64,000 nucleotides of DNA from assembly GCA_038025085.1 (NCBI GenBank), contig CM076151.1, positions 8,809,001 through 8,873,000 of the forward strand, read 5' to 3'. Below, in pieces: positions 45,215 to 57,170 of the stretch. The stretch comes from Tetragonia tetragonoides (taxonomy: Eukaryota > Streptophyta > Magnoliopsida > Caryophyllales > Aizoaceae). Both the position numbers and the translations under genes were made by a program. Under the pieces are notes generated by a model. That model made no database searches. It was not told the DNA's origin and worked only from the letters and a program-made list of their open reading frames with translations. Each line of letters starts with the position of its first letter. The stretch's first letter is position 1.

Positions 45215-48200
45215 TGAAGTTGGTGGCTTTAGTGTGTTGATTTCTTTCAGTAAGACTTCTGTGTGCTTCATGGAGGGTGCAACTGCAAAATGCAAAGCAA
45301 GAGGTTGTAGCCATTCATCTGATGAAGCGGTGGGGTCCAGAGTGATGTCTGTCTTGTAATCTGATGGCTGCCCATCTATGAGACCATTTGGAGCTATGGG
45401 GATCTGGTGCATTGTAGTCAAGGATCTATGACCACCTCTCATGGGTGCTGCTGGCATACTAGTCTATGCAAGCTGAATGCACAACCTACTCGGGTAGGTC
45501 TGCAGGTACCGTAGCCAGACTTCAGCAGAGCACAAACATACAGAAACTGAATGTGAGTAGTTTACAAATGCTCAATATGGTATTATGTTAGGCTTCTCTA
45601 TATCATAGCATTACCCCGAATCTAATATCTTGAGCAGTGAGTTTTTGCTTGCTGTATTTCCTGAACTTAGTTTGTTGTTGGAGTTTGGAAGCAGTGCAGG
45701 AGTATTTCATCTCAAGCACTTGATGTCATTTTTTCCACCATATCTGTGAAATCAATGTTCTACAAAATCTGTGTGGACTTCTGATTCCAAATGAGTAGTG
45801 TATCTGTTTTCATAAGAGTACATGTTTATTTGTGAAAAAAATAGTTTTAGAAATTCAGTATGCACGATTTCTACATACTTTGTAAGTTATCATTATGCTT
45901 TTTATCTTCAGGTCTACAAACTGCGTGGTGAATATCTGTGAGTTTTGCACCAAACCAACCTTGGGGTGGATGAAGGCGTGAAGCTGCGAAACTCGCCATT
46001 ATTCAGCTGAACTGGCTTACTATTTGAGAATGCCTATGGACAAGTTAGCTTTTCAGTTGTGCTCATTCAGAATTTAAATTGAGGATTGTGCTTTGTTAGA
46101 GCTGTCAGCTCTCAGCTGTTTACGATGATCATCTTCTTTAGAGGATTGATCCCGTCTTTTGGACTTGCTTTGCAAAGTAATTATACTAGACTTCCTTAGT
46201 TACGTTTACCCTGTCACACTGCGCCTTGGACCTTTGTTAATGAATCTTCTTTTTTGCATTTGTTTTGCAGGAAAGGACGATGTATTCGCTGCATCTGCTC
46301 TGCGGAGCAAATAGGATAATTATTACAGATGAAGTCTCCTAATTTCAGCCTAGCATTTGTCTGTTAGCTTGTCGAGCTATTAGCGTGTGGCCTACAAAGC
46401 TGATAAGGAAAACGTAACTAATTGTGGAATGGAACGAAGGGAGTTTAGCAAACCAGCATAGTGATTAGTGGAAGCCAAAAGGCATTAACTGTGCATAGTG
46501 TCTCAAGCTCATTCAGGGCGTTCATCCCAAGTTACTGTTTATTTTGTGGTTATTCTTGACATGACCCCGTTTTAGTTGGGTGATTTAGTTACAGCTGAAA
46601 GCCTGAAACTGCATCTCAACTTCTATAGTGGTATGCGAGATTCTTGGTTATGATTTATACACTTACAAGACAAAAATGTATTCTTCTGCAAAGTAGAATG
46701 GCCATTTTCGGAGAGCAGCAATCGAACAAGTACCTCCGAATCTGATCTCAAACACATTAGTATTGTAATTAGATAAAACGGTAGATCTTTAAACATCCAC
46801 TTGTTGATTGCCTGGTTACAATATGACTTAGCTTCTACTGTACAGTCTGTACTCTGGCAAAATCTGCAGGTAAATCCAGCAACCCTCATTTGAGAAGGAT
46901 TGCCATAAGGCTGTGGAGCTACTATCAGCAGTGTCAGTCAATCAGGATGAAAATTTGGCTAATGTAGAAGCATTCCGAAGTACCTATAATTACAGGGCTG
47001 AATTGTGTTTCCGGAGTTTACTGTTAATTATAGCATCAAAGCATTACACCATCTATCAGGAGAGTCATCCACAATGTCACATAGATGCAAAAGTTAACCA
47101 AGTGGAGCAAAGTGGTTTCCCTCACCATTGCTTGAATAAGGAAACATAAAGATTGAACAGAGTGACCGAGTTTATAGTAGATACTGTTTTCTCGTAAAAC
47201 CAATAGCAGTTGTGAAAAAGGGAAGGGGACCGAGGAGAATCAACCATCAAAGGCAGGCTAAGACTAAGACACAATTGACACATGATTCTTGAGTCCAAAT
47301 TCATAAAAACGGTCCTCTACTCCTCTCTACAAAACTCAACTATCTTGAGTTAGAGGCTAGAGCTTTGTGTAGCTTGTCTTGGGCTGTTCCACAAACAATC
47401 CAAAGTTTAACATAGAAGAGTTGAGTTTGTTGATGTCCGTCAAAAGAATGATAACAAGCAAAAGAGTGCACAAATAGGCTTTTACTAGACATGTTTGAAG
47501 CCCTACGTACAAATTTAGATATACATCAAAATTAACATTGCGCTAGTGCATCCAAAGAGGCTCCCGCTCTATCTGTAAAGGCTTTGCTCAAGTGCCCCCA
47601 GAATTCTTAGGGCAAAACATAAACCAGCTGCATAATCTTGAACAATTTCAGTTTCGACAACCACCCCAACCACAGAAGCCAAGGAGATCTTCGACAGGAG
47701 AGGGAACTCGTAGTTTTGGTCAGGACACCTGTGTCAGGGTGTGAGCTGCACGGCATTTAGTTTGCATCCAAGGAATACGTTGGAGTAATGTGGAGCTTAT
47801 GCCTATTACCAAGGTCTTCAGGACATAGCCAATACATTTTCCCCATTTTGTGGTGTACGAACATCTCATGTCTTTGTATGATTGTATCCTTTTGAACCAT
47901 CAGATTGGGAAGGTCTAAACACAAGACCAATGATGCAGACACCTTAAGCAATGGCTATGGGCTTCATCTAGTAAGCTCCTATAGGCTATGGAAAAAGTTG
48001 ACCTCCTGGATTTGTCACAAGCCTAACTGACCCTGAAACATGTAACCTCTTTGCTTCGGTGAAAGCTGAGGTGAGAGAGGCAATTTGTCACTATTACAAG
48101 CCTTCGAGGTAAGCATAGGCATTACTATAGGTAACCTGTGACCCTTCATGCAGTGAGTCATTGGCTTTGGCCAGGAGAACCTGTAATCTCAAAACCATTC

Positions 48201-49588
48201 CATATAGGTTTCAGGTACACAACCCTAGCCCGAGCTTATGCCTAATGACAACCTTAGCAACCCCAACCCCAACACCCTAGCCCTTTGCCTAGCTTATGCC
48301 TAATGCCAAAAAGAATAATTAAAACCCTTTTATTTGGCATTTAAGCCATAAGGTGTAAGCTTCTAGTTTCACTCTTAAATGTCATCAGGGCCACAACACC
48401 TAAGCCTTCGGAATGCTGATTGTCCAAACCCCATAAAGCCATAACTCATACACTTCACTTTCGGAAACTCTAGGGCACCATAAACATTGGTTAGCAATAT
48501 CAACCTTTGAGCTATGGTTGTAAGCTATTTCCACAACCACCTAGCAAATGTGACATACTTTCTCATGATCTAGCTCCTGTTTAAGCTACACAGCCTATTG
48601 ACTTGGACCCATGAGATTTTGAGAAGCCATGACAGCTATGATAGATACTAAAAAGTACCTGTGGAACGTTCACAAATTTTCAATTAAGACTTCAGCCAAA
48701 GTCTGGGTAAAAGGCTTGCCCTCTCGCAAGCATATACTAGAAGCTTTGATTTAAAAAAAAGATCCCTAAATGGCAGTGAGGATTACTAGATGAAAATAAA
48801 GATGGATAGATCAGAAGCACTAGAATGACCAATTCAGTCACATAGATATATCTACTGCAAAAATCTGCATCTTGCTACAACATGGAAAACATAATTTGTG
48901 TCTTGGACGAAACAGTCTCACAGAAGCGGGGTACATGATTCCTAATAGTTAGGTCTGAAGTGATTCCTTCCAACTTTACCACTGAATATGACTTTTATGG
49001 AGCTCGAAAGTTAAATTCTCTTTGTGATGATTAAGATATAAACACAAGATCTAGCATTATTTAAAAAGGAAACAAAACAAACCAGCGAAATGGAAATTGA
49101 GATCCATCACATAAACCTTATTGTCCTACTTTTACACATTTATGTCAAGTAGCATCAACAAACACATTCATTCAGCACGTATTTATTGACACTGGCAAGC
49201 CGAATTTCATTGTGGCAAAAGAAATCACATTCCCACAGAAGAGGATGTTACATATTCTCCAGGATCATTACCATACTATATCCATAGGTTTCCTATCTTC
49301 TAAAGAAGTACAAACCAATTCAATACAACAAAGATTGGACTTTGCAGTGAATAGAATCTACACCTGAATTACCCTACACAAAAGTACCAGCTCAATTCAA
49401 CAATTAGTTTTTTTTCTGGAACAATTCGTCTACTATTCCAATCTAATCCAAGACATGTTAAAAACTCACAAGCAAAGTATTAAACCCAACCATACTTGCG
49501 AATTAGTACTACTACACTAGTATTAGTCAAGAAATAACCTCATTGTTAGGATACTCCACTTCTTTCATCAATCAAATCAGATTTCCTT
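45215..49588. other. 3' region of the PPR gene and a 4-kb intergenic stretch
   Basis: 45215 to about 46600 is probably 3' UTR and trailer of the PPR gene, with acceptor-like tracts before 45912 and 46271 suggesting spliced untranslated exons. 46600-49588 contains only short open frames without recognisable content. A local CCCCAA/CCCTAG-rich patch lies near 48220-48300. No transposon ends were found. Confidence 0.4.
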
Positions 49589-50893
49589 TCACCTCGACTG
49601 CATCCTCTGATACAAATCATCAGCCAAAGTCTGCCTCAAATTCTCCCCATAATAATAAAACGACCTTTCACTCTCCAACACTCTCGGAGGCACACCACTC
49701 TCTTCAGGCTCCCTCCAAACCACTTCCGGTTCCGGCTCCCTCGCAATCTGACACAAATTATGCAACACACAACAAGCCACAATAGTCTGAGGAGCATGAT
49801 GCAATCCCACATTCAAATTCTGCAATATCTTCCACCTCCCCTTCAACAACCCGATCGCCTCCACGGCCGCCCCTCTCCCTTTCATCAACGCCGCATCAAA
49901 CGCATTCTGCGCCACCGTCCCTCTGCCATTCCCGGAAAACGGCGTCAACAAGAAGGACAACAATGGAAAACACCAGTCCCCTACTAAATAGGGTCTCACT
50001 GGATGACCCCTTACATTCACCACCTTATCCCATACAACATCACCAGACATCAATTTATGATACAAAACCGAATCCCTAAAATGTGTAGCATCATCAACCC
50101 CACCTGGCGCCTTCACACACACATCCCAAAACACCTTCTTATGATCCGCCACTACCTGGAGCTGCACCGCTGGAAACCCATATCGACACGTGTACGATGA
50201 CGATGAGGAAGACGATGACGTGGAGGATGACGTAAGGCGAACAGGGGTGGAATCCAGTGCGCCGCAGAGATTGGGTAAACCAGTGAGTTCTTCAAAGGAT
50301 TGAGTTGTTTCATGAAGACGACGTCGTCCAGCTGGGATTTTGATGAATTCAGGGTATAATTTCGTTGCGAGTAAACGAGTGACCATGTTCGTGATTTTGG
50401 AGATCAAGTAAGGGTCAAGATTGTGACGACGAGCTAGGGTTTTGGAAGAGAGGCCATGGGTTAAGCGAGAAAGGACCATAGCGACGGCGTAATCAGGTGG
50501 GAGAGAGAGATGAGAGAGAGTGATATGAGGGGAGAGTTTATCGACTAAGGTAGTGAAGACAGGGTGAGAGAGACCGTAATGGGAACGCCAATGGGAGTCA
50601 CGAGAGGAAGGGGAGAGAGAGAAGATTGAGAGGGAACGGAAGGAGGAGAGAGAGTGGGAGGGAGATGGGGGTGGGGAATGGGTGGATGGAGGTGGAGAGG
50701 TGGTGGAAATGAAGGAGAGGATTGAGGCGAGTGTGAAGAAGAGGAGTGGAGCGGCGGTGGAGGAAGTGAGGAGAGAGAAAGGGGATTGGGATGGGGAGGA
50801 TGGGGATGGTGAGGAGAAGAGGGAGGTTGTTGGGTCGAGGTGGTTTTGGAGGTGGAGGAGGTTTGAGAGCATTAGCAGGAAGGATTGATCCAT
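49589..50893 (-). CDS. PIF/Harbinger-derived nuclease-like protein (ALP1/HARBI1 family)
   Basis: Intronless, 434 residues. A Ser/Pro-rich N-terminus (1-100) precedes a helix-turn-helix-like region (about 132-190, LSRLTHGLSSKTLARRHNLD) and a DDE_Tnp_4 domain. The three catalytic positions appear kept: Asp214 (GALDST), Asp306 (LVGDW) and Glu345 (VEAIGLLKGRW). Plants carry host genes of this type (ALP1, a Polycomb-associated antagonist of silencing, and the At3g19120-like group). An intact frame without flanking terminal repeats suggests a domesticated gene rather than a live element. A serine run (222-233) is unusual. The start MDQSFLLML is the first ATG of this frame; a longer overlapping frame starting at 51101 reads the same DNA in another phase and could be an upstream ORF. 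Confidence 0.9.
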   Translation of the reverse strand: MDQSFLLMLSNLLHLQNHLDPTTSLFSSPSPSSPSQSPFSLLTSSTAAPLLFFTLASILSFISTTSPPPSTHSPPPSPSHSLSSFRSLSIFSLSPSSRDSHWRSHYGLSHPVFTTLVDKLSPHITLSHLSLPPDYAVAMVLSRLTHGLSSKTLARRHNLDPYLISKITNMVTRLLATKLYPEFIKIPAGRRRLHETTQSFEELTGLPNLCGALDSTPVRLTSSSTSSSSSSSSYTCRYGFPAVQLQVVADHKKVFWDVCVKAPGGVDDATHFRDSVLYHKLMSGDVVWDKVVNVRGHPVRPYLVGDWCFPLLSFLLTPFSGNGRGTVAQNAFDAALMKGRGAAVEAIGLLKGRWKILQNLNVGLHHAPQTIVACCVLHNLCQIAREPEPEVVWREPEESGVPPRVLESERSFYYYGENLRQTLADDLYQRMQSR

Positions 50894-51214
50894 TGATGGA
50901 GAGAGAGAGATCTGGAGATTGAGATTGAGATGGAGGAAAGTGGTTGAGTTCAGAGGAGAGAGAAAAGAGAAGAGGGGTTTTGCTGCCGTCTATTAGGGCA
51001 ACTCCGCCGGTGGACGGGAGTAACTTTCCAAGAGCGTGACGCGTAGGGGATAGTTTCAGTATCACTGATTCACTGAGTTGAGTGAACTCGGCCATTGACA
51101 TGATTTCATTGGTAGATACGAGTACTTTTTAAGTTTTAACTTCAACTTTTAACAGTTTTTAATGGGTAAGATTGTAACTTATGAGAACTCCCATAATCCT
51201 CATAAAGTCACAAG

Positions 51215-51944
51215 TAGGGGTGGCAATGGGTCGGGTTCAGATCGGGTTGAGCATCACCCGCATCCATCCATTTAAATTTTCAACTTCATCCGTCCAACTA
51301 TCACCCGCGAAATACTTCATCCGCATCCAATCCACCCACCATCCGCGGGTGAATGGGTGAATCGAGTGGCTAACGGGTGAAATAATAAACTAATAATACT
51401 AATTAATTTATGCAAAAATCAGAACTAGTATTCTCTTAACTTACGACAAATTCATCAGTACTCTTAATTGGCAAATACTACAATCAAATCAGAAGATACA
51501 ATCAAATCAAATACCAACAAATTTGTTTGGACTAAACCTGAGAGTTAGCAAGATTCAAGGGAGGTTGCATTACATATGAGATTAGACAAACCAGAAAGGG
51601 CTAGCTGCAACAAATGCTTTATGAGATGGGCATTATTCTAATTCAGATGAAAGAGATTGAGAGAGGGTCAGAGAGACAAAAGGATGGCTGAGATTTAAAT
51701 TTTTTAGGGCAGAAGTAGTATTTAGGGTTATTTAATATATACATAATATTAAATATTTTATCAAAAAATATTATATGGATGATGGATGGATTCGTGGGTG
51801 GATTCGCGGGTGAAAAATGATCACCCGATCCATCAATTGATCCACCCGTCACCCACCCATTCACCCGTTTATTCGGATTTTCACCCACTTATTTGGATCG
51901 GGTGGAGCGGGTATCCGTGGATGCGGGTGATATTGCCACCTCTA
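51215..51944 (+). mobile_element. Non-autonomous hAT (Ac/Ds-like) element, copy 1
   Basis: The ends are TAGGGGTGGCAAT (51215) and ATTGCCACCTCTA (to 51944). The flanks GTCACAAG (51207-51214) and GTCACAAA (51945-51952) are an 8-bp target duplication with one change. Subterminal regions carry many CACCCGC, GGGTGAA and ATCCACCC repeats, the arrangement used by hAT transposases for binding. The AT-rich interior has no transposase frame. Length is 730 bp. Confidence 0.93.
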
Positions 51945-52727
51945 GTCACAAATCATAGAAGATCCTCCTAGTGTCCTTAACTCCTTATTGAATAAGCTAA
52001 TTAGAGAGTGCTCAAACGAAGTTGACTTGAGTAATAATCTTGGATAAATGTGGCCAAAATTTATTAAATAGTGAAAATTTTCAATTCATGTATTGAAGGT
52101 GAAGCGCAAAAAAATTCTCACAAAATTTAACTTCACTAGTGGTGGTGCATCCTTATTTATTTTGATTTGATACAATGATCAACTTTTACGTGATGGTTAA
52201 ACCACTTCAAACCATTAAAAATTAACTTAGCATAATTGCTTATAAGGGAAACCTCAATCAGCATTGACTTTTAAGGGTTTATTCAAAGCTTCACTAGAGA
52301 AGAGCAATACAAATGTATTGTAGTATGCAATACAATCTCATTCAATATAAATATTGTTATCATCAAATTGAGACTAATCCCAGACTCCGTCCTCGGCGAA
52401 ATATTTACTAGGTTATTGTTGTTGTTGTTATCAAATTGAGAGTAATGAGATCGTTTATGATTATCGGAATTTTTGCAACAAGACATGATTTGCAGGTATT
52501 CTATAGATGTACATGTACACTCACAATATTATTGGATTAATTTCCAAAAAACTACAGTACATTACCACAAATTCAAACATGATTGAAACTAAATGAAAAC
52601 TTTATTAGAGATATGGAATATTAGAGATATGAAATTAATATATATGCCATATCGTAATAAACTTTGTACTGCAAGTCTACAAAAGCTATGAGCCTAAGCC
52701 AAACTATATACCCTTACAAGTTACAAG
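51945..52727. other. Spacer between the two hAT copies
   Basis: No gene is seen in this 0.8-kb AT-rich spacer. An inverted pair of aatattg/caataac-like motifs near 52340-52430 is too short to interpret. Confidence 0.5.
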
Positions 52728-53506
52728 TAGGGGTGGCAATATCACCCGCATTCACGGATATCCGCTCCACCCGATCCAAATAAATGGATGAAAACTCGAA
52801 TAAATGGGTGAATGGGCGGGTGATGGGTGGATCGACGGATGGATCGGGTGGAATTCGGGTGATCATTTTTCACCCGCAAATCCACCCACGAATCCATCCA
52901 TCACCCATATAATATTTTTTATTAAAATATATTAAACATATGTTATATTAAATAGCTGTAAATACTAATCTAACCCTCAAAAATCTGAATCTAGCCACCC
53001 TTTTGTTTCTGTAACCTCTCTCAATTTCTTTGATCTAGATTGGAATTGACACTGGTCTGCCATTGTTGGAGCTAGACTTTTCTAGTTTGTCTTATCTCTC
53101 TCCTACGTAATGCAGACTCCATTTCATATTGGATTAATGGGATCAGATTTTGCTGGGCTTGGTTGTTCTACCTCCAGTTTCATAAGAGTACTAAATATTC
53201 CTTTCATGGCTTGCATTGCAATTATTTGAACTTCTCTTCTGATTTGATTCTATTTGCCAATTAAGAGTACTAATGGATTTATCGTAACTTAAGAGAATAC
53301 TGTATTCTCTTTGCATACACGAAATATATATTTTTTTTATTATTTCACCCGTTAGCCACCTGATCCATCCATTCACCCGCGGATGATGGGTGGATTGGAT
53401 GCGGGTGAAATATTTCACGGGTGATGGATGGACGGATGATGCTGAAAATTTAAATGGGTGGATGCGGGTGATGACCTGACCCGAACCCGACCCATTGCCA
53501 CCCCTA
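52728..53506 (-). mobile_element. Non-autonomous hAT (Ac/Ds-like) element, copy 2, inverted
   Basis: The ends are TAGGGGTGGCAAT (52728) and ATTGCCACCCCTA (to 53506), with a perfect 8-bp duplication GTTACAAG at 52720-52727 and 53507-53514. It is the reverse complement of copy 1 over most of its length, with diverged AT-rich interior blocks. Length is 779 bp. It ends 425 bp before the ZOP1 start codon, so it may sit in that gene's promoter. Confidence 0.95.
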
Positions 53507-53930
53507 GTTACAAGTTACACCCTTAGTAGATATACGACGTCGTCAAGCAAGATAGATGAGCAAAGCGGCGTCGTTCTGCTGATGATTATAAATCTTCTTT
53601 TTCAATTTTTACAAACCGCCCACCATAAATTTGGCCTTTTAATTTAACAGTTTCATCAAGAAACACAGGGTTCTGCGCACCTTCTCAAACTCGCACAACT
53701 ATCTGGCGACCCACCTCCATTGGAACCAAATCGAATTGACCCACAATCGCAACGATCCTAGAGAGAGAAAGGTTCAAATTGAATTAGGGTTTTCAATTGC
53801 TTGGAAGTTCGTCAATTTGGAGTTCAAACTGTATCGAAACCACACAAATTTGGATAGTTCGTCAATTTAGGGTTTCAATTAGCCCTAATCCTCTCAAAAG
53901 TTTCAAGCTTTCACAACAGTTGCAGTAACC

Positions 53931-56900
53931 ATGACAGAGGTATCGTGTTCTTTATCATTTAATGTTTTCGAATTGTTATTGTTTAGTTATTAGTTTGATT
54001 GCTTAGGTAGATTCAATCGTCAATTTCTTACTTCTTTGCCATCTAGGTTATTAATTTGTTAATGTACTAAAATTATTGCAAATTTTGGGGTTGCAGTATT
54101 GGGTGAGTCAGGGGAACAAATGGTGTGATTATTGCAAAATATTCTTGTCAAACAATCCAGCTACCATTAGGAATCATGAAATGGGGCAGAGGCACAAGGA
54201 TGCTGTACAACAGCGGCTTTCCGAAATGCGTGAAGATAAGGCAGCTAAAGAGAAGAAAGAAAAAGAAGCAGCCAAAGCTTTGGAGCAAATCGAAGCTGTA
54301 GGTTACTATCTGCCTTCTATCTCTTTTAATTTTGGTATTCTCTTTGTGTTATATGAAGCTGCATGTTTATTCTGTAAAGGGACATATAATGATTTTACTA
54401 TATCCTGTTTATTTACTTCCCGTGAAAGATGATGAAATCAATAGTGTGATGGAAAAGAAGTGATAAATCAGTAGAGAGAGGGAGATGCTGTGATGTATTG
54501 TAATGTGTCACCTCATGTTAGTCTAATTTTCCATGCATCTCCAATGATCTCACTTTATAATAGTGTGTAAGGCGAAGTAATTCCGTGAGTGTTTGTGTAT
54601 CTAATATATATAGCGTGATTTTCGTTAGCCTCTTATGATAGTGATTGTAATGGATCAAAACTGTGGAAATATCTAAGATGCATTCATCAAGAAACAATAC
54701 TTAACTCACTTGGAATGATGCATAAGATAATGCATTCTTTGAAAGAAAGAAGGATGTTCGAGTAATTTAATAGAACAATGAGGAGAATACGTCCCACAGT
54801 AAGAATGAAGAATAGTCTCTGTTTTCTTATTTAAAGTGTGTATGTTTGCCTCTCTTATATTGAATGTTGGGCTGCTTGAAAGTAGCTTATTAGGCCTTCC
54901 CTTAGAGCTAGGATTCTATAGTCATGACTCATGATCCATTTATCCTGCTTGCCTTCTTTTCCCATGACAAACTGACAAGGAAATGGGCGACGTAAAAATT
55001 AATTTATATAGCATATTTGTTACATCGATGTGAGAGAAACATACTATAAAGGAGAGGGACTCCAGTCTTTGCTTCATTGCCATGTTAAGACATTGAGAAG
55101 TAATGTCAGGTCTGAATATATAGCTTACTTTTTTTGTGTTTTATCTCCTTTTACTCGTGTTTATACGTGTGCTTTTTGTTGTGCTAATTGCACTCTTCAT
55201 GTATTTGACAGAAAGCTATACGCAGCTATCAGAAAGATGTAGCCATTCAGGACCGCAAACAATCACAAGCCCCGGCAGATGATGAAGGCAATGATACAGG
55301 TACTGTTTAGCTAAATTCTACGTACTAATAAGGAAGAAATATAATTTTAGTATTCTTCGTCCAGTTTTCTTAAGAAACTGTTGATCGTGTTTTGCTTTGG
55401 CATCATTATGGTGTCTTTAATTTTCTTAAAGCACCATTTGGCAGTGGCATTGGTCTCAGGCCTTTAATTTCTGCAAGCCATGACTGCCAAGTGATCCTTT
55501 CTGACTCTATTGGAGAAATATGATCACTTAGTTGATGTACCAGTCCAAAAATATCTGGTTTATGACCCTTGATTGATTACTATCTATCCATCAATCAAAA
55601 AGGTAATCATCCATCCATTTTCTGGTTTGTATTCTGCTAATATAAGACCCTTGGGCTTTTCTTTCCCCCTTGATGCATGGGCATGGCCTGGAGATGTTGC
55701 TTGTCTATATTTTGTGAAGGGACTGGAAGTACAGAGACAGAGACTATCAACACATCCAGTTCTGATTTGACGAATAACAGTCTTGATACATTCCCACGAG
55801 CTTCATTGTTTCAGTAGGGTAAAGAGGAACTGATATGCTCTCCTTCTTAGAGATTCCATTTCCTTGGTTGTTTATTTCTGTAGCATTGGACTTGCAATCT
55901 TGTTCTTCGATCACATGACCTAGAGGCATTCCTGAAGGGAATCTTAAACCTGTAGACAATCAATATATTTGTATATTTTCTTAATGCATAAGCTAGAACA
56001 TTTGCTTAGGCTATATCTTGTGATGGAAACGATATTAGAGTAATATGACCACATTTGAGGTATTCATGCATTATTAATGGTTCCATTTTTTCCAGTAGGA
56101 TGGAGGGAAATTCCGCAGGCCACCATCTATGCATGGGTCTTCCTAAGCTGGTTCTGCTTGTTACCTTGTTTGTTCACAACATACTCACTACAATTCTACA
56201 AGATTAGAGAAGCATTATTCTCTACCCTAACCGCCACCCTCCCTGCTGAAAGAAAAATAACTTTTGTTCTTGGCTGATTAAACGGCCACTTAGTTGTTTT
56301 GCATTCTTTTGGGTTGATTTTTATTTTTATTTTTATTTTTTTTTTGGGGGAGGGGGGGGGGGGGGTGAGAGAAGCAGGGGTTACATGCATGCTTTATTTG
56401 CTTGTTTCAGAATCTTCTGGTTTACGTGTTTAGTTGGCTTACCTTGTTTGTTGGCCTCATCTTGAAACATCAGTGACTGCTGTTACAATGATCCTTTGCT
56501 AGTGACTTCATTGTTGTAAATGCGTTTCTCTTACAATGATATTCTTGAATGGTAACAGCTTGGGAATATGACAGCAGTTCGGGCTACTATTTCGATCAAC
56601 ATACTGGTATTCACTATGATCCAAAGTCTGGCTTCTACTACTCTGACGTGCTGGGTAAGGACTATTATTTTACTTCACTAATTAAAAATCAGTATCTGTT
56701 GATTACTTGATTGAAAATATTAAATATGTCATTGAAAAGGAAAAAGTTCTACGTGTTCACTTATGGAAAGTTGCATCCCTCACTTTGTGTTTGTTTGCTA
56801 ATATGAACCAGGCAACTGGGTGACGCAGGAAGAGGCATTTGCAGCTTTGCGGAATTCTGCTGGCTCCAAACAGAAGGAACCTTTGAAAAAGCCATCTGTG

Positions 56901-57170
56901 ACTTCAGCAGCAGGACAAGCTACTGATAAGAAAGACGCTGCGAACTTGCAAAGTGGGCCTGCACCTGGACGCGTTGTTTCTGGATCCGTGAATCACACAA
57001 GATCAGTTAAAGGTGCCCCGTCATCTCTGAGTGTTGGAAAAAGGAAGCGGCCGGGTGAGAAACCAACGGCTGTATCTGCAGAGGAAGCTGCAGCTCTTAA
57101 AGCTAGGGAAGCTGCTAGGAAAAGAGTGGTTGATAGAGAGAAGAGTTTGCTTGGACTGTATGGTAACTGA
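53931..57170 (+). CDS. ZOP1: ZOP1, zinc-finger and OCRE-domain protein
   Basis: Exons: 53931-53939, 54097-54297, 55212-55299, 56559-56654 and 56812-57170. All keep frame, giving 250 residues. The first coding exon contributes only MTE. A matrin/U1-C-type zinc finger spans about 4-40 (WCDYCKIFLSNN, then RNHEMGQRHKD), followed by a charged coiled coil (EKKEKEAAKALEQ). The OCRE-type domain is YDSSSGYYFDQHTGIHYDP at about 102-132, with aromatic repeats GYY, HYD and FYYSD. The basic C-terminus has KRKRPGEKP and KARKR-like stretches for nuclear import. Length fits Arabidopsis ZOP1 (about 240), which binds nucleic acid, takes part in pre-mRNA splicing and supports RNA-directed DNA methylation. The 5' UTR begins somewhere after the hAT element. 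Confidence 0.96.

Noticed and set aside
50598..51101. 167-codon minus-strand frame overlapping the Harbinger-like gene start
   Set aside because: The second half reads the Ser/Pro-rich N-terminus of the real gene in another phase. It may be an upstream ORF but is not supported as a protein.
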